A stretch of DNA of 64,000 nt. It comes from Oceanirhabdus sp. W0125-5. Its GTDB lineage: Bacteria > Bacillota > Clostridia > Clostridiales > Clostridiaceae. Positions 18,110-26,950 of the stretch are shown here, piece after piece. The DNA is taken from the NCBI RefSeq assembly GCF_027938815.1, contig NZ_CP115913.1, positions 186,001-250,000 of the forward strand, given 5' to 3'. The position numbers were made by a program, and so were the translations under genes. How positions within the stretch are numbered: the stretch's first letter is position 1; each line of letters opens with the position of its first letter. The notes beneath the pieces were generated by a model, which saw only the letters and a program-made list of their open reading frames with translations, was not told the DNA's origin and did not search any database.

Positions 18110-19009
18110 TTATTTTCTTAGAATAGGTGCATAAATCTTAATCTTAGATGTCTCATCTTTATAATCTGCATCGTATACCTCAAAACTAGGGAGTCTTGAG
18201 TACGTATATTTATTCTTTGTATTAACTGTTTGCGGTTGTTCTAAACCTTGTTCAGATAACCATGTCTTGAAAAAGTACTTCCAAAATTCTCCGCTAGTTT
18301 CCATCTCAAGAGTAGTATCAAACACTGCGTATTCACAGCTGTCGAATCTACGAGCAATAAGCCCTGAAGGCAAGTTATCAAGCGTTGAAACTTCCACACT
18401 AATCATATACTTGGCTGTATCATCTTCTCTTGATTCATGTGTCATACCATATACTACGGAAGAGTTTACTTGATCAGGAATTAATTCTTCTAATTTTTGG
18501 CTATTCCATTGGTCATACAAATCTCCTATGTTGTTAGTGCCTCTATTGTAATCAATGTCAGTCTCAATTCCTACTACTAAGAAGCTTTCTTTTGTAACAA
18601 ATTGTACACTGTCGAAACTTTGTTTTAAATCCATAGTTATACCTCTTTCCATAAATAAATTTTTTGGAGGAAACGGATCAATAATTGGATTTATCCTCCT
18701 GAAACGCGCCGGCGGATTTCTATATAGCTGTACAAATTTCTTAGTGAATGACTGCTGGGACGAAAACCCTGTTTCAAAGGCGATAGAGATAATTCGCTTA
18801 TCAGTCTCCTTAAGTAACGTGGCCGCTCGATATAAACGATATCGATTAACATATTCTTTTACTGTGTAACCTGTCAGTACCCTGAACACCTTTGAAAAAT
18901 AAGATGGTGATAGATATACATGATCAGATATATCACCAACTAAGATATTTTCGTCATAGTTATTGTGTATAAACTGCATTGCTTTATATATACTATTCAG
19001 GTAATCCAT
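18110..19009 (-). CDS. AraC family regulator with GyrI-like effector-binding domain
   Basis: The 299-residue protein starts at the ATG at 19009 behind GGAGGG. The N-terminal 100 residues form a double helix-turn-helix of AraC type (VYLSPSYFSKVFRVLTGYTV and SIAFETGFSSQQSFTKKFVQ). From about residue 125 a GyrI-like/AraC effector-binding domain follows (SFLVVGIETDIDYNRG, then VYGMTHESREDDTAKYMISV). Members such as Rob and BmrR-like regulators bind amphipathic drugs or small molecules and activate export or stress genes. No transporter is adjacent. Confidence 0.9.
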   Translation of the reverse strand: MDYLNSIYKAMQFIHNNYDENILVGDISDHVYLSPSYFSKVFRVLTGYTVKEYVNRYRLYRAATLLKETDKRIISIAFETGFSSQQSFTKKFVQLYRNPPARFRRINPIIDPFPPKNLFMERGITMDLKQSFDSVQFVTKESFLVVGIETDIDYNRGTNNIGDLYDQWNSQKLEELIPDQVNSSVVYGMTHESREDDTAKYMISVEVSTLDNLPSGLIARRFDSCEYAVFDTTLEMETSGEFWKYFFKTWLSEQGLEQPQTVNTKNKYTYSRLPSFEVYDADYKDETSKIKIYAPILRK

Positions 19010-19186
19010 GTCAATCCCTCCTTCCACTAATATAATACTATATCAGGAATCTAAAAGTTTTGTCAGAATCAACTTTGTTGAACTCTTCCTATAAAAAGTT
19101 ATTTTAGAAATCAAATTCAATTTAAATTTTTTAAATGTAATTAAAAGAAAATGGAGCTAGTGGTAAAACGATGATAATTTTAGATA

Positions 19187-19215
19187 AAAAAATGGGTTCC
19201 AGTAATCTGGAACCC
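19187..19215 (-). terminator. Terminator after msrA
   Basis: GGGTTCCAG (19194-19202) and CTGGAACCC (19207-19215) pair perfectly. On the minus strand the stem is followed by seven T within ATTTTTTT. It lies 135 bp after the msrA stop. Confidence 0.75.
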
Positions 19216-19349
19216 TTATAATCATCTCGATTATTAATGTAATGCAAATTTTATCCCTATTTCTACTTGTTATTCCATCGAGAATAATAACATATTATGA
19301 GGTAGAATGTCAATGTCATTTCAATTATTCCCTAATTGGAAAATAATTA

Positions 19350-20018
19350 TTATAATCCTTTTCTCTTATCAAATTCTTTTACGAATGACTCCAATAACTC
19401 CTTGCCTTCTTCTGTTAAGCCCAACTCATGGATCTCTTCTTTCAACATTTCGTTGTTTCCATGACCATGAACATATCCGTTGATATGCCCTACTGCAGTA
19501 GACATAGTTAACTCTTTTTCACTTATATATATTTCCTTCATATCATGATATAACTTTCTTATTCTTTTAAAATAATATTTCTGATGATAGTCTTCAGCAG
19601 GATAAAAATTCTTAAAAGGTCTTATATCCGTATCAAACTTCTCTCCCTTATCCTTTTCTTTTTTCTCCATTATCCTAAGTATAATATCTTTTTCATTCTC
19701 ATCTTCATAAAATAAAATTGATCTATATTGATTGCTTTGGTTTAAATGAGGACACGTTTGAGTATCAAAAAACATTTCCACCAACTCTTCATATGAGACT
19801 ATATCAGGATCATAATGAATTTGAACCTTTTCAGTATGATCGCCCATATTTTTATATTCAGGATCTGGCATATCTCCACCAGCATATCCTACTTCAGTGT
19901 ACTTTACTCCTTCTTTAATCCCAAACTGGGAATCTGGACCCCAAAATCATCCCATAGCAAATGTAGCTATCTTAGTATCAGTATCATTAAATTTACTATC
20001 AATTAATGGCTTGTTCAT
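19350..20018 (-). CDS. msrA: Peptide methionine sulfoxide reductase A, selenoprotein (in-frame UGA at catalytic site)
   Basis: Read from the ATG at 20018, five bases after the Nudix stop and behind AAGGAGATGAG, the frame gives ATFAMG-UGA-FWGPDSQFG. The UGA at 19947-19949 (codon 24) falls exactly where MsrA has its catalytic Cys in GCFW. Downstream the family continues without a break (VGYAGG, the DTQTCPHLNQSNQYRS region with Cys89 as possible resolving Cys, FYPAEDYHQKYY). MsrA reduces methionine-S-sulfoxide in proteins. Selenocysteine MsrA is known in clostridia. Weak stem-loops directly after the UGA could be the SECIS element. A caller that treats UGA as stop would report only residues from 50 onward. 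Confidence 0.88.
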
Positions 20019-20023
20019 TAAGC

Positions 20024-20488
20024 TCATCTCCTTACCAAATAATCTTTAAGTTTTGATATTATAACCCTATCTGGAGGATTTAAATCACTTTCAACTGGTA
20101 TATCATTTAACTTAAAAAACCTTAACTCCAAACTTTCTTCTTCATCTCTTCTTAAATCCCCACTATAGTCATTACATAAAAAAACTGCTGTTGTAATATA
20201 TACTTCATCTCCATTTGGATAAACATAGTGTAAATCCTCACCAGAAAAAATATTGAAAAGTTCTAATCTGTTAACATCTAGTCCAGTTTCTTCCTTAACT
20301 TCTCTAACTGCTGTCTCTTCAAATGTTTCACCTAATTCCATACTTCCACCAGGGATACCCCAGCACTTATTGTCTGTTCTCCTCTGTAATAGTATCTCAT
20401 TATTTTCATTAATTATTGCAGCACCTGCGGCTGGCATAAATATAGCTCTTTTCCCCACTAATTTTCTCATGTCCATTATATAACCCAT
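20024..20488 (-). CDS. Nudix hydrolase
   Basis: The 154-residue protein has a complete Nudix box, GGSMELGETFEETAVREV followed by KEETGLD, which binds Mg2+ and cleaves nucleoside diphosphates linked to other groups. The N-terminal RAIFMPAAGAAIINENNEIL and QRRTDNKCWGIPGG precede it as usual. Its stop codon is 5 bases before the msrA start and contains the msrA ribosome binding site, so the two are translationally coupled. This suggests a shared role in cleaning up oxidised metabolites, though the substrate is unknown. Confidence 0.9.
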   Translation of the reverse strand: MGYIMDMRKLVGKRAIFMPAAGAAIINENNEILLQRRTDNKCWGIPGGSMELGETFEETAVREVKEETGLDVNRLELFNIFSGEDLHYVYPNGDEVYITTAVFLCNDYSGDLRRDEEESLELRFFKLNDIPVESDLNPPDRVIISKLKDYLVRR

Positions 20489-20577
20489 AAAAATCCCCCT
20501 CCTTATTATTTTGCTATGTAAAGTTCTTTTATTCTATTTAGATTTTTGCTTAATAAAAAACAAATGCACTATAAAAG

Positions 20578-20818
20578 CAAATTGAAAGTGGAAAATTGAA
20601 AGTTGAAAACGTAGGATATTTCTCTTCGAGAAATTTTAATCATATTGTTCCTTGGAGAATGATGGTTTACTCGTTTCATCAGGGATGAAACCTTGTATCT
20701 AAATACAATATTTTATCTAAAGATAAAATGAGTAAACCCCTCTTGTTCTAAAGACCAATAAAATGTAGTTTTGCGGAGCAAAACCTCCATCGTTTTCCAC
20801 TTTCCATTTTCAATTGTT
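20578..20818 (-). repeat. Dispersed palindromic element, copy R4 (full length, inverted)
   Basis: Read on the minus strand it has the same order as R3 and R6. Terminal units ATTGAAAATGGAAAGTGG come first, then hairpin GTTTTGC-tcc-GCAAAAC and arm GGTTTACTC. The arm encloses ATTTTATCtttaGATAAAAT, TGTATttagATACA and GTTTCATccctGATGAAAC, then closing arm GAGTAAACC, TTTCTCgaaGAGAAA, and terminal units complementary to the first. It is the best preserved copy. Confidence 0.85.
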
Positions 20819-20905
20819 CAGTTATTTTTTACTAGACTGCGTCGCAATGTTTCTCTATTATGAATATTCTAATATTATATCACCCTATTTTATATTTAAA
20901 CAACA

Positions 20906-20927
20906 AAAAGGGGTATATCCCCCTTTT
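20906..20927 (-). terminator. Terminator of the ECF sigma operon
   Basis: AAAAGGGG (20906-20913) and CCCCTTTT (20920-20927) form a short GC-rich stem just past the stop at 20939 on the minus strand. Confidence 0.7.
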
Positions 20928-20938
20928 CACCTATTATA

Positions 20939-22138
20939 TTATTTAATTCTTATATTACCATTTCTTACACTGATATTAATTTCTGGCCCTTCACCGATTT
21001 TCTTTTGAATAACTTTATTATCTTCTACAGCTTTTATATCATCCTCTTTAAATATCTTTTTACTCTCAAGATCTATATTATAGTTACTCTCAAGATAAAA
21101 GTTTCCTTGTTGTTTTTTAGGCATATATATTTCTATGCTTGATCCTTCCTCATCTATATTAATATCCTCTTCAATTATGTCACTATACTTTATCTTAAAG
21201 TTACAATCCTTTAGTGATAATTCACATTTTCCCTTCAGTCCCTCTATCTGCATGCTGTCACTGTGAACTTTTCCTGATAAATTTCCATTTATATTATTAA
21301 GAGTAACATTCCTACCATAAGTATCTAATTCTATATTCCCAATAATATTATCAAGATTCACAAAACTATATAAGTATCCACTTTCTTCTCTAATATTAAT
21401 ATCCCCAACAATATTATTACCTTTTAATACAGCTCCCTTGAGGTAAACATTTAGGTTATTCTTAATTCCACTTATATCAACGTTTCCATTAATGTTTTTT
21501 ATATCTATCTCAATATCTGCTGGTACAAACATCTCATAACTTGTATGAATTTCTCCAATTTGAACTAACTTATTTATATTATCTTGATTAAAGTTAGAAA
21601 TTAAAAGATGTTCATCTTTAACTTTTATATCTATAACCTTCTCCTTATACTCATTTGCAACTTCCTTGCTACTTGCCTTAACTACTACACTTGTTTTTAT
21701 TCTTATTTTATCATCAGTACTTTCCTTTATAGAAAGGTTACCTCTATCTTCAATTACAATTCTATTAATATCCTTTTTATTAAATTCATACTCTTTAATC
21801 ATTATATCTGAATAAGCCTTACTTTTAATTTCCCCCATTACCACATTAGATACTTCATTATCCATAAACTCATTAAATATGAAAACTCCTGAAGATATTA
21901 ATACCAATGTTATAAATATAAATACAGCTAATACGTCATACTTTAATTTAACCTCTTCCCCTTTATTTCTATAAACAAAATATAATACTTCTATTCCAAT
22001 ACTGATTAATATTATTGGCCAGAATTTAAGTATCAATAGCGCTCCACCTATACCCTTAATTCCCCCAAATAATATTAGCACACCTATTATAACTAACAAT
22101 ATACCTAATGAAAATGTCCCTACTCTCATCTGTTTCAT
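20939..22138 (-). CDS. Membrane protein with DUF4097-like beta-helical domain
   Basis: The 399-residue protein has two N-terminal hydrophobic hairpins (FSLGILLVIIGVLILFGGIKG, trimmed; then LILKFWPIILISIGIEVLYF and a third helix near residues 68-90) of the LiaF/DUF5668 kind. An extracytoplasmic stretch with repeated short beta strands follows (DIDIKNINGNVDISG, NLNVYLKGA, GDINIREESG, NIELDTYGR), as in DUF4097 adhesin-like domains. It is the last gene of an operon headed by an ECF sigma factor and starts 16 bp after its neighbour, suggesting a role in envelope stress sensing or protection. Confidence 0.75.
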   Translation of the reverse strand: MKQMRVGTFSLGILLVIIGVLILFGGIKGIGGALLILKFWPIILISIGIEVLYFVYRNKGEEVKLKYDVLAVFIFITLVLISSGVFIFNEFMDNEVSNVVMGEIKSKAYSDIMIKEYEFNKKDINRIVIEDRGNLSIKESTDDKIRIKTSVVVKASSKEVANEYKEKVIDIKVKDEHLLISNFNQDNINKLVQIGEIHTSYEMFVPADIEIDIKNINGNVDISGIKNNLNVYLKGAVLKGNNIVGDINIREESGYLYSFVNLDNIIGNIELDTYGRNVTLNNINGNLSGKVHSDSMQIEGLKGKCELSLKDCNFKIKYSDIIEEDINIDEEGSSIEIYMPKKQQGNFYLESNYNIDLESKKIFKEDDIKAVEDNKVIQKKIGEGPEINISVRNGNIRIK

Positions 22139-22154
22139 TTAATCCCCTCCAATA

Positions 22155-22955
22155 CTACCTATCAACTTCACCTTTAGTTAATGCCTTTGTACTACTTTTG
22201 AAAATCAATCTAAATCCAATTAATATGAAAATAGCGGATATAAATATCATTCTTCCTACTTCCATAATGCTATGTCCAATCATTTTTATTAACACAGGTG
22301 CTATAATTTTATTACCAATAATTAAAACTCCTACAAGTACAAATAATATACCAACCACTTTATTGCTATTACTATTTGCAGTTAATCTTCTAACTATAGT
22401 AAATAAGATAAACTCTCCACCATCATCATAAATAGAGCTTCCAGAAACCCTATGAACCATATCAAACATACTATAGAACCATATAATCATTGCCACTATT
22501 AAGAACAGCATTACTCCTGTTAAATTTGACAAATATAATAACACCAAGAAACATGCCATTATTTGTACCCCTTGATTCATGGCACCTATATACATATGTC
22601 CTGCTCCAGGCATTATTGAAAAGAATATACTCAAAATCTGTTCTTGCTCAAATCCTAGAATTTTTTTATCTTTCATAATGAACTTGTATTCTTCAAGTTC
22701 ACCATATTTCACCGTAAAATTTATCCTATCAACAATCATCATAGAATCAATCATTGTTATAAGCCATATAACTGGGATAAATAACGCAGTGAAAGGCATA
22801 CTGTATGTCATTCCTTGTATAAATGCAGTCATGGCTATAATTCCTATAATCGATGCCATGGCTATTCCAGCCCTTCCAGAAAAGCCTATATATAAATATT
22901 GTAGCCCTGGTACAAAGGAAAATATAAACGTTAAAAATTTACTCTTTTTCTTCAT
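22155..22955 (-). CDS. Polytopic membrane protein of unknown function (ECF sigma operon)
   Basis: The 266-residue protein starts at the ATG at 22955 behind GAGGTGA; the upstream in-frame GTG is part of that site. It has about seven hydrophobic helices and two related segments, SFVPGLQYLYIGFSGRAGI and SIMPGAGHMYIGAMNQGVQ. These resemble TM2-type motifs (PGxGhxYxG) repeated within one protein. The C-terminal helix pair VVGILFVLVGVLIIGNK resembles the helices of the next gene product. The specific function is unknown. Confidence 0.65.
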   Translation of the reverse strand: MKKKSKFLTFIFSFVPGLQYLYIGFSGRAGIAMASIIGIIAMTAFIQGMTYSMPFTALFIPVIWLITMIDSMMIVDRINFTVKYGELEEYKFIMKDKKILGFEQEQILSIFFSIMPGAGHMYIGAMNQGVQIMACFLVLLYLSNLTGVMLFLIVAMIIWFYSMFDMVHRVSGSSIYDDGGEFILFTIVRRLTANSNSNKVVGILFVLVGVLIIGNKIIAPVLIKMIGHSIMEVGRMIFISAIFILIGFRLIFKSSTKALTKGEVDR

Positions 22956-22978
22956 TAATTTCACCTCTCATCTAAATT

Positions 22979-23341
22979 TTATATTCCTTTTATAAATAAC
23001 TCATATACCCCTTTGAAAATACCTGATGAAAAAAGAGCCATAGATAATACTACTAATGCTATATATACTATCATTAATCTCTCTCTTCCCCTAATACACA
23101 TTTCTTTTTGAATACCCTCAATCACCTGAACATCTAAGGTTTGAGGATAATACTCATCTATTCTTCTCATAACTTGATGGTTAAAATTAATTCCATCAAC
23201 CCCTTCCCCCTTAGAATCATATTCATATTCAACTAATTCTTCATCTTCTAATTCCATTAAAAATTTATCCACATCAATTTCTTGATCTAATAACATAAGC
23301 TCTTCTCTATCTCTATTCTCTTCATCATAAGAAGCCTTCAT
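22979..23341 (-). CDS. Putative anti-sigma factor, single C-terminal membrane helix
   Basis: About 120 acidic residues with a single membrane helix near the C-terminus (MIVYIALVVLSMALFSSGIF). The reading frame overlaps the end of the sigma factor gene by about 16 bp. The ATG at 23341 is the best start (SD-like GGAGATGA inside the sigma gene); an ATG at 23353 is too close to that site. No anti-sigma zinc motif (HxxxCxxC) is seen, so the role is inferred only from gene order, overlap and topology. Confidence 0.55.
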   Translation of the reverse strand: MKASYDEENRDREELMLLDQEIDVDKFLMELEDEELVEYEYDSKGEGVDGINFNHQVMRRIDEYYPQTLDVQVIEGIQKEMCIRGRERLMIVYIALVVLSMALFSSGIFKGVYELFIKGI

Positions 23342-23882
23342 ATAGTAATTCATCTCCCATACTATTTTTTAGTAACTTTTTAGCCCTATACAAACGGGTT
23401 TCCACTGTACGTGGTTTAATCCCTTCTTCTACTGCTATAGTGCTATAATCTTTATTTTCAATATAATATTTTATCAGAACTTTACCATATTTATCTGGCA
23501 GCCTATTGATGCCCTTTAATATAATCTCTTTCTTCTCTTTATGCAGTATATTGTGTATAGGATTTTGGTTTAACTTACTTTCTTCTCTTGTTTCTTTTAG
23601 TACTTCAACTACCTTTGTTTGTACTTTCTCTTTTCTTATGTAATCCAGACATTTGTTAGTAGCTATTCTCCCAATCCAATTCTTGAAATTTTTATTATCA
23701 AACTTAGCTATAGACAAATAAACCTGTAAAAAAGTTTCTTGCGAGAGATTCTCAGCAAGATGAACATCTTTTAATAACTTATAACATATAGAAAAAACAT
23801 ATTTTTTATATATGATTATTAGATCTTCAAAAGCTCTACTCTCACCAATCATCGCGCGCCTGATAAGTTCATCTTCCCTCAT
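23325..23882 (-). CDS. ECF-type RNA polymerase sigma factor
   Basis: The 185-residue protein has sigma region 2 (AFEDLIIIYKKYVFSICYKL, DVHLAENLSQETFLQVYLSI, FKNWIGRIATNKCLDYIRKE) and region 4 (INRLPDKYGKVLIKYYIENK, YSTIAVEEGIKPRTVETRLY, then RAKKLLK). It lacks regions 1 and 3, as usual for extracytoplasmic-function sigma factors. It heads a four-gene operon of membrane proteins. A possible autoregulated promoter lies at 23921-23949. The start has GGAGGGAATT. Confidence 0.92.
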   Translation of the reverse strand: MREDELIRRAMIGESRAFEDLIIIYKKYVFSICYKLLKDVHLAENLSQETFLQVYLSIAKFDNKNFKNWIGRIATNKCLDYIRKEKVQTKVVEVLKETREESKLNQNPIHNILHKEKKEIILKGINRLPDKYGKVLIKYYIENKDYSTIAVEEGIKPRTVETRLYRAKKLLKNSMGDELLYEGFL

Positions 23883-23920
23883 AATTCCCTCCTTTCCACT
23901 TTTTCACACTTACACTATTA

Positions 23921-23949
23921 TAAACGCGAGTTTAAAAATAAACCCTTCA
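23921..23949 (-). promoter_or_regulatory. Candidate ECF-sigma autoregulated promoter
   Basis: On the minus strand TGAAGG (23949-23944) and CGTTTA (23926-23921) are separated by 17 bp. They resemble the TGAAAC/CGT-type ECF consensus, about 40 bp upstream of the sigma gene start. The match is imperfect. Confidence 0.35.
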
Positions 23950-24072
23950 CTTTTTTTATATTTTTTCTAATATTTTATAATAATTTTCAAAGCAAAAGCC
24001 GAAAACCCTTCATAATACTTGGCTTTCAGCTTATAAAAATCTTTAATAATTTTAATCATTTCAAAGAAAACT

Positions 24073-24864
24073 TTAATATTTAATTGTATTTATATATTTA
24101 TGTGCTTTCATCTTTCCCTCTGGGGATTTAATTAAGTCAAAATTCATGTTATGCTTCTCTAAACCAACTTTTAAGTGAAATAAGGATATTCCCATATCAA
24201 TTAAATTGAGTTGATTATATATAGCTTTTGTTAGTTTATTTTTTCTCTCTATACAAAAGGCTTTTATTTCTCCCTCTTCCTTCTGATAAATCCATGGTTG
24301 ACTATTTGTTGCTGATGGCGCTACTCTCACATAGTGAAACACATCTTCAAAAATAGGATCAAGCTCTCCTGACACAACTTTTTCAAAAGGCTTTCTTTTA
24401 TACTCACTAATATCATTTACATACATTGAAAAGAAATCTTCTGGCTCTCCTAATGATATTAAAAGAACTGGTTCATGATTATCATCAATCTGAATCATAT
24501 CCTTAACCATTTTCCTATCGAATGGTGCTCCAATCCAGCATGTACCTATTCCCATGCATGTAAGCTGAAGTACTATCTCTTCAAAAGCAAATCCTACATT
24601 TTCAAGATAACCTTCTTTCTTCTCAGAAGTTATTATTATATAATGAGGTGATTTAACCTTAATATATTTGCTAATAAAATTTTTAAAAAGAACTTGCACC
24701 TTCATACCGTCTTTAACTAAATGTCCCTTATAATCTATATCTTTATATAATGGTTTTACATTCTTCAATATTTCTTCTACTTTATTCAATGCGGCATCAT
24801 TTAATCCATCCATTTTATACTTTCTGATTGATTTTCTTTTAAAAATGGCATCCTGTATTATCAT
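24073..24864 (-). CDS. Nitroreductase family protein (TM1586-like, duplicated half-domains)
   Basis: The 263-residue protein shows the flavin-binding start FKRKSIRKYKMDGLN and a tail-region core LTCMGIGTCWIGAPFDR followed by PVLLISLGEPED. Its C-terminal half contains VRVAPSATNSQPWIYQ, the usual N-terminal FMN-binding motif. This permuted, double arrangement is that of the TM1586 nitroreductase-like family. It probably binds FMN and reduces a small molecule with NAD(P)H; the substrate is unknown. The start follows AGGAGG. Confidence 0.8.
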   Translation of the reverse strand: MIIQDAIFKRKSIRKYKMDGLNDAALNKVEEILKNVKPLYKDIDYKGHLVKDGMKVQVLFKNFISKYIKVKSPHYIIITSEKKEGYLENVGFAFEEIVLQLTCMGIGTCWIGAPFDRKMVKDMIQIDDNHEPVLLISLGEPEDFFSMYVNDISEYKRKPFEKVVSGELDPIFEDVFHYVRVAPSATNSQPWIYQKEEGEIKAFCIERKNKLTKAIYNQLNLIDMGISLFHLKVGLEKHNMNFDLIKSPEGKMKAHKYINTIKY

Positions 24865-24954
24865 AAAATACCTCCTAAACTTCTTTTACATATTATACCA
24901 TAAGAAAGCTATTGTTCGTGTGCTAAAATCTATTTTTCTTAAAATGTATTAAAG

Positions 24955-24984
24955 GCCATAATTCGTACATGTACGAATTATGGC
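24955..24984. promoter_or_regulatory. Perfect 30-nt palindrome between divergent genes
   Basis: GCCATAATTCGTAC and its exact complement meet at 24969/24970 with no spacer. TTGTTTTT follows on the plus strand. It could be a terminator, but no plus-strand gene precedes it, so an operator role is also possible. Confidence 0.5.
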
Positions 24985-25015
24985 TTGTTTTTACTTATAT
25001 CTTTTATCTGGTATA

Positions 25016-25066
25016 ATAATTATTATATTCAATAAAAAATGGAATTATATTGAATGTAATAATTAT
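25016..25066. repeat. Long inverted repeat upstream of the unknown plus-strand gene
   Basis: The 18-nt arms ATAATTATTATATTCAAT (25016-25033) and 25049-25066 are complementary with one mismatch around a 15-nt spacer, about 90 bp before the next start codon. Confidence 0.5.
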
Positions 25067-25156
25067 TTATTTGGTCTAAAAATCTTAATTAAATTATAAT
25101 AAATTATTATCCTATTAATTATACTTATTAAAATATTATAGAAAGGACTATTATAT

Positions 25157-25674
25157 ATGACAATTATTAAAAAAAATATCTAATGTTTTTTAGCTTTATA
25201 TTTATAATAGTTATTTTAACATCTTATAGCTATACTCACTCCCAAAAATATTTCACTAACAATCCTTTTCTTTATCTAACTCAAATGTATAAAACAAATA
25301 CAAGTAACTTTAAAGTTTTAGAAGAGAAAACAATTGAAAATAATGTGATTATAATTTTTAGCTATACGCAAATTGAAAATTATAATCAATATTATGGATA
25401 TGCTATTTTTACTCAATTAGATACTAATAAATATAAATTTGAAAATTCTCATTATAGCAATAAATCTCTTCAAATCTTTAGAATTAATAGTACTAAAAAT
25501 ACTCAAGATATGTATTTAATATTTGCAGGCATAATTCAAGATAATGTTTCAAATAAATATTCTATTGAAATTGGTAAAAAAAACATTATTGAAACTTTTC
25601 CCCAAAATTCATTTTTTGCAAAACATTATTTGTTTAACAGTAACGAATTGGTTACTGTTACCCCCTCAAATTAA
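25157..25674 (+). CDS. Small exported protein of unknown function with A8 tract frame disruption near the start
   Basis: The ATG at 25157 behind GAAAGGA opens MTIIKKNI and then stops. The long open frame (163 residues from 25183) lies in another phase and its own first ATG has no ribosome binding site. Adding one A to the run of eight A at 25169-25176 would join them into MTIIKKKYLMFFSFIFIIVI, a normal signal sequence with a basic start. The mature part is a Tyr/Asn-rich beta-like protein (YYGYAIFTQLDTNKYKF) of no family I recognise. Slippage at the A run could switch or tune expression; a disabled gene is the alternative. Confidence 0.55.
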
Positions 25675-25688
25675 TAATTAACTAAAAA

Positions 25689-25725
25689 AAGCATCTAAAC
25701 ATAGAATATTCTGGTTTAGACGCTT
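25689..25725. terminator. Terminator between converging genes
   Basis: AAGCATCTAAAC (25689-25700) pairs with GTTTAGACGCTT (25714-25725). The single A/C mismatch becomes a G-U pair on the minus strand. T-runs follow on both sides. Confidence 0.75.
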
Positions 25726-25732
25726 GTTTTTG

Positions 25733-26950
25733 TTAATTTTCGAAATATTTTATACTTTTATTTAGATCGAAAGTGAATTCTTTAGATGTTAATAATTCTC
25801 TAACTGTAGCTTCATGTGTTACTAGTGCACCAGATGTACTTCCATCTGATGTCCACGCTATACCTGGACTAATCGTTGCATTACTATCTAACGGCTGACC
25901 AACTCCAAACACTGAAGGCTCCCATACTTTCCACTTAACCTGATCCTCTTGTAATAATGGAGATGTTTTTATTGAGTATTCACCTGTTGAAGTAAATGCA
26001 TAATTTATTCCCCAAGGTAATCCAACAGTGATAGTACCAGACGTTTCAGCTATATTTCCTGGTCCCCATCCTTGAAGTTCATCTGATGAATACATTAACT
26101 TGTGAGTTGTATTAAACTCCGTTGTTCCATATGGATTCAAAGTTTGGTATGATAACACCTGTGCGTTATTCTTTAAAGCAAATTTAGTATTCGTTGGATC
26201 TTGAGGATTTTTTTCTTTGCTAAGTATAAGATCAGAAACTATTCTTGCAACTTCTTTATCTGATCCTGTTCCTGATGGTAAATAAATACTGCTTGTTAAG
26301 CCATAATAGGATTTTACTTCCTCGATATCACTTGCGCTGCTAAGTGAATACATCTTTTCTGAAGGTGCTAACATAGAATCACTTGCTTGATGTGCTAGCA
26401 TATTATTTTTTATAGATTCACTTTCTCTAATGGAAATTATATCATTTATAAAAGTATCTACTTTAATATCTCCACTTTCCTCAGTATATTGAATATTACC
26501 AAAATTACATACTTGTCCATTCATTATACCAATAATATCCCATTTAGTTTCTTTCTGTTTCAACTCATATTCACTTTCTTCTAAACCATCAATTTCTATG
26601 CCTAAAGCTTCCTCTAGTGAATCTATATCAAGATCCTCTCCATAAATAAAAATAATATTACCTTGTTTCATCAATCTGATAGCTTTATTTAATACTGATT
26701 TCTCATTAAATAAATCATTTATATTAATTGCAATATCCGATGATTTTCCAATATCATTTTTAGTGTTAGTTGTATAATTAATCTGATATCCTTTTATTAA
26801 TTTTTTATTCGCTTTTTCATTCGCTTTTTTTGAATCAAATACCATTAATTTTTTGTTTTCAACCCCTGACTCTATAGGCTGAGCAAATGAAACTGTAGAA
26901 CATAATAAAGATAATACAATTGTTGAAATTAAAACTTTGAACTTTTTCAT
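25733..26950 (-). CDS. Secreted protein of unknown function
   Basis: The 405-residue protein has a clear signal peptide (FKVLISTIVLSLLCSTVSFAQ region, trimmed here to VLISTIVLSLLCSTVSFA). The mature protein has an N-terminal alpha/beta region (GNIIFIYGEDLDIDSLEEAL) and a C-terminal region rich in Thr, Ser and aromatic residues (GTITVGLPWGINYAFTSTGE) that looks beta-stranded. No catalytic motif or anchor is seen, so it is probably released. I recognise no family. The start has AAAGGGGATATAAC. It converges on the unknown exported gene at 25157. Confidence 0.6.
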   Translation of the reverse strand: MKKFKVLISTIVLSLLCSTVSFAQPIESGVENKKLMVFDSKKANEKANKKLIKGYQINYTTNTKNDIGKSSDIAININDLFNEKSVLNKAIRLMKQGNIIFIYGEDLDIDSLEEALGIEIDGLEESEYELKQKETKWDIIGIMNGQVCNFGNIQYTEESGDIKVDTFINDIISIRESESIKNNMLAHQASDSMLAPSEKMYSLSSASDIEEVKSYYGLTSSIYLPSGTGSDKEVARIVSDLILSKEKNPQDPTNTKFALKNNAQVLSYQTLNPYGTTEFNTTHKLMYSSDELQGWGPGNIAETSGTITVGLPWGINYAFTSTGEYSIKTSPLLQEDQVKWKVWEPSVFGVGQPLDSNATISPGIAWTSDGSTSGALVTHEATVRELLTSKEFTFDLNKSIKYFEN

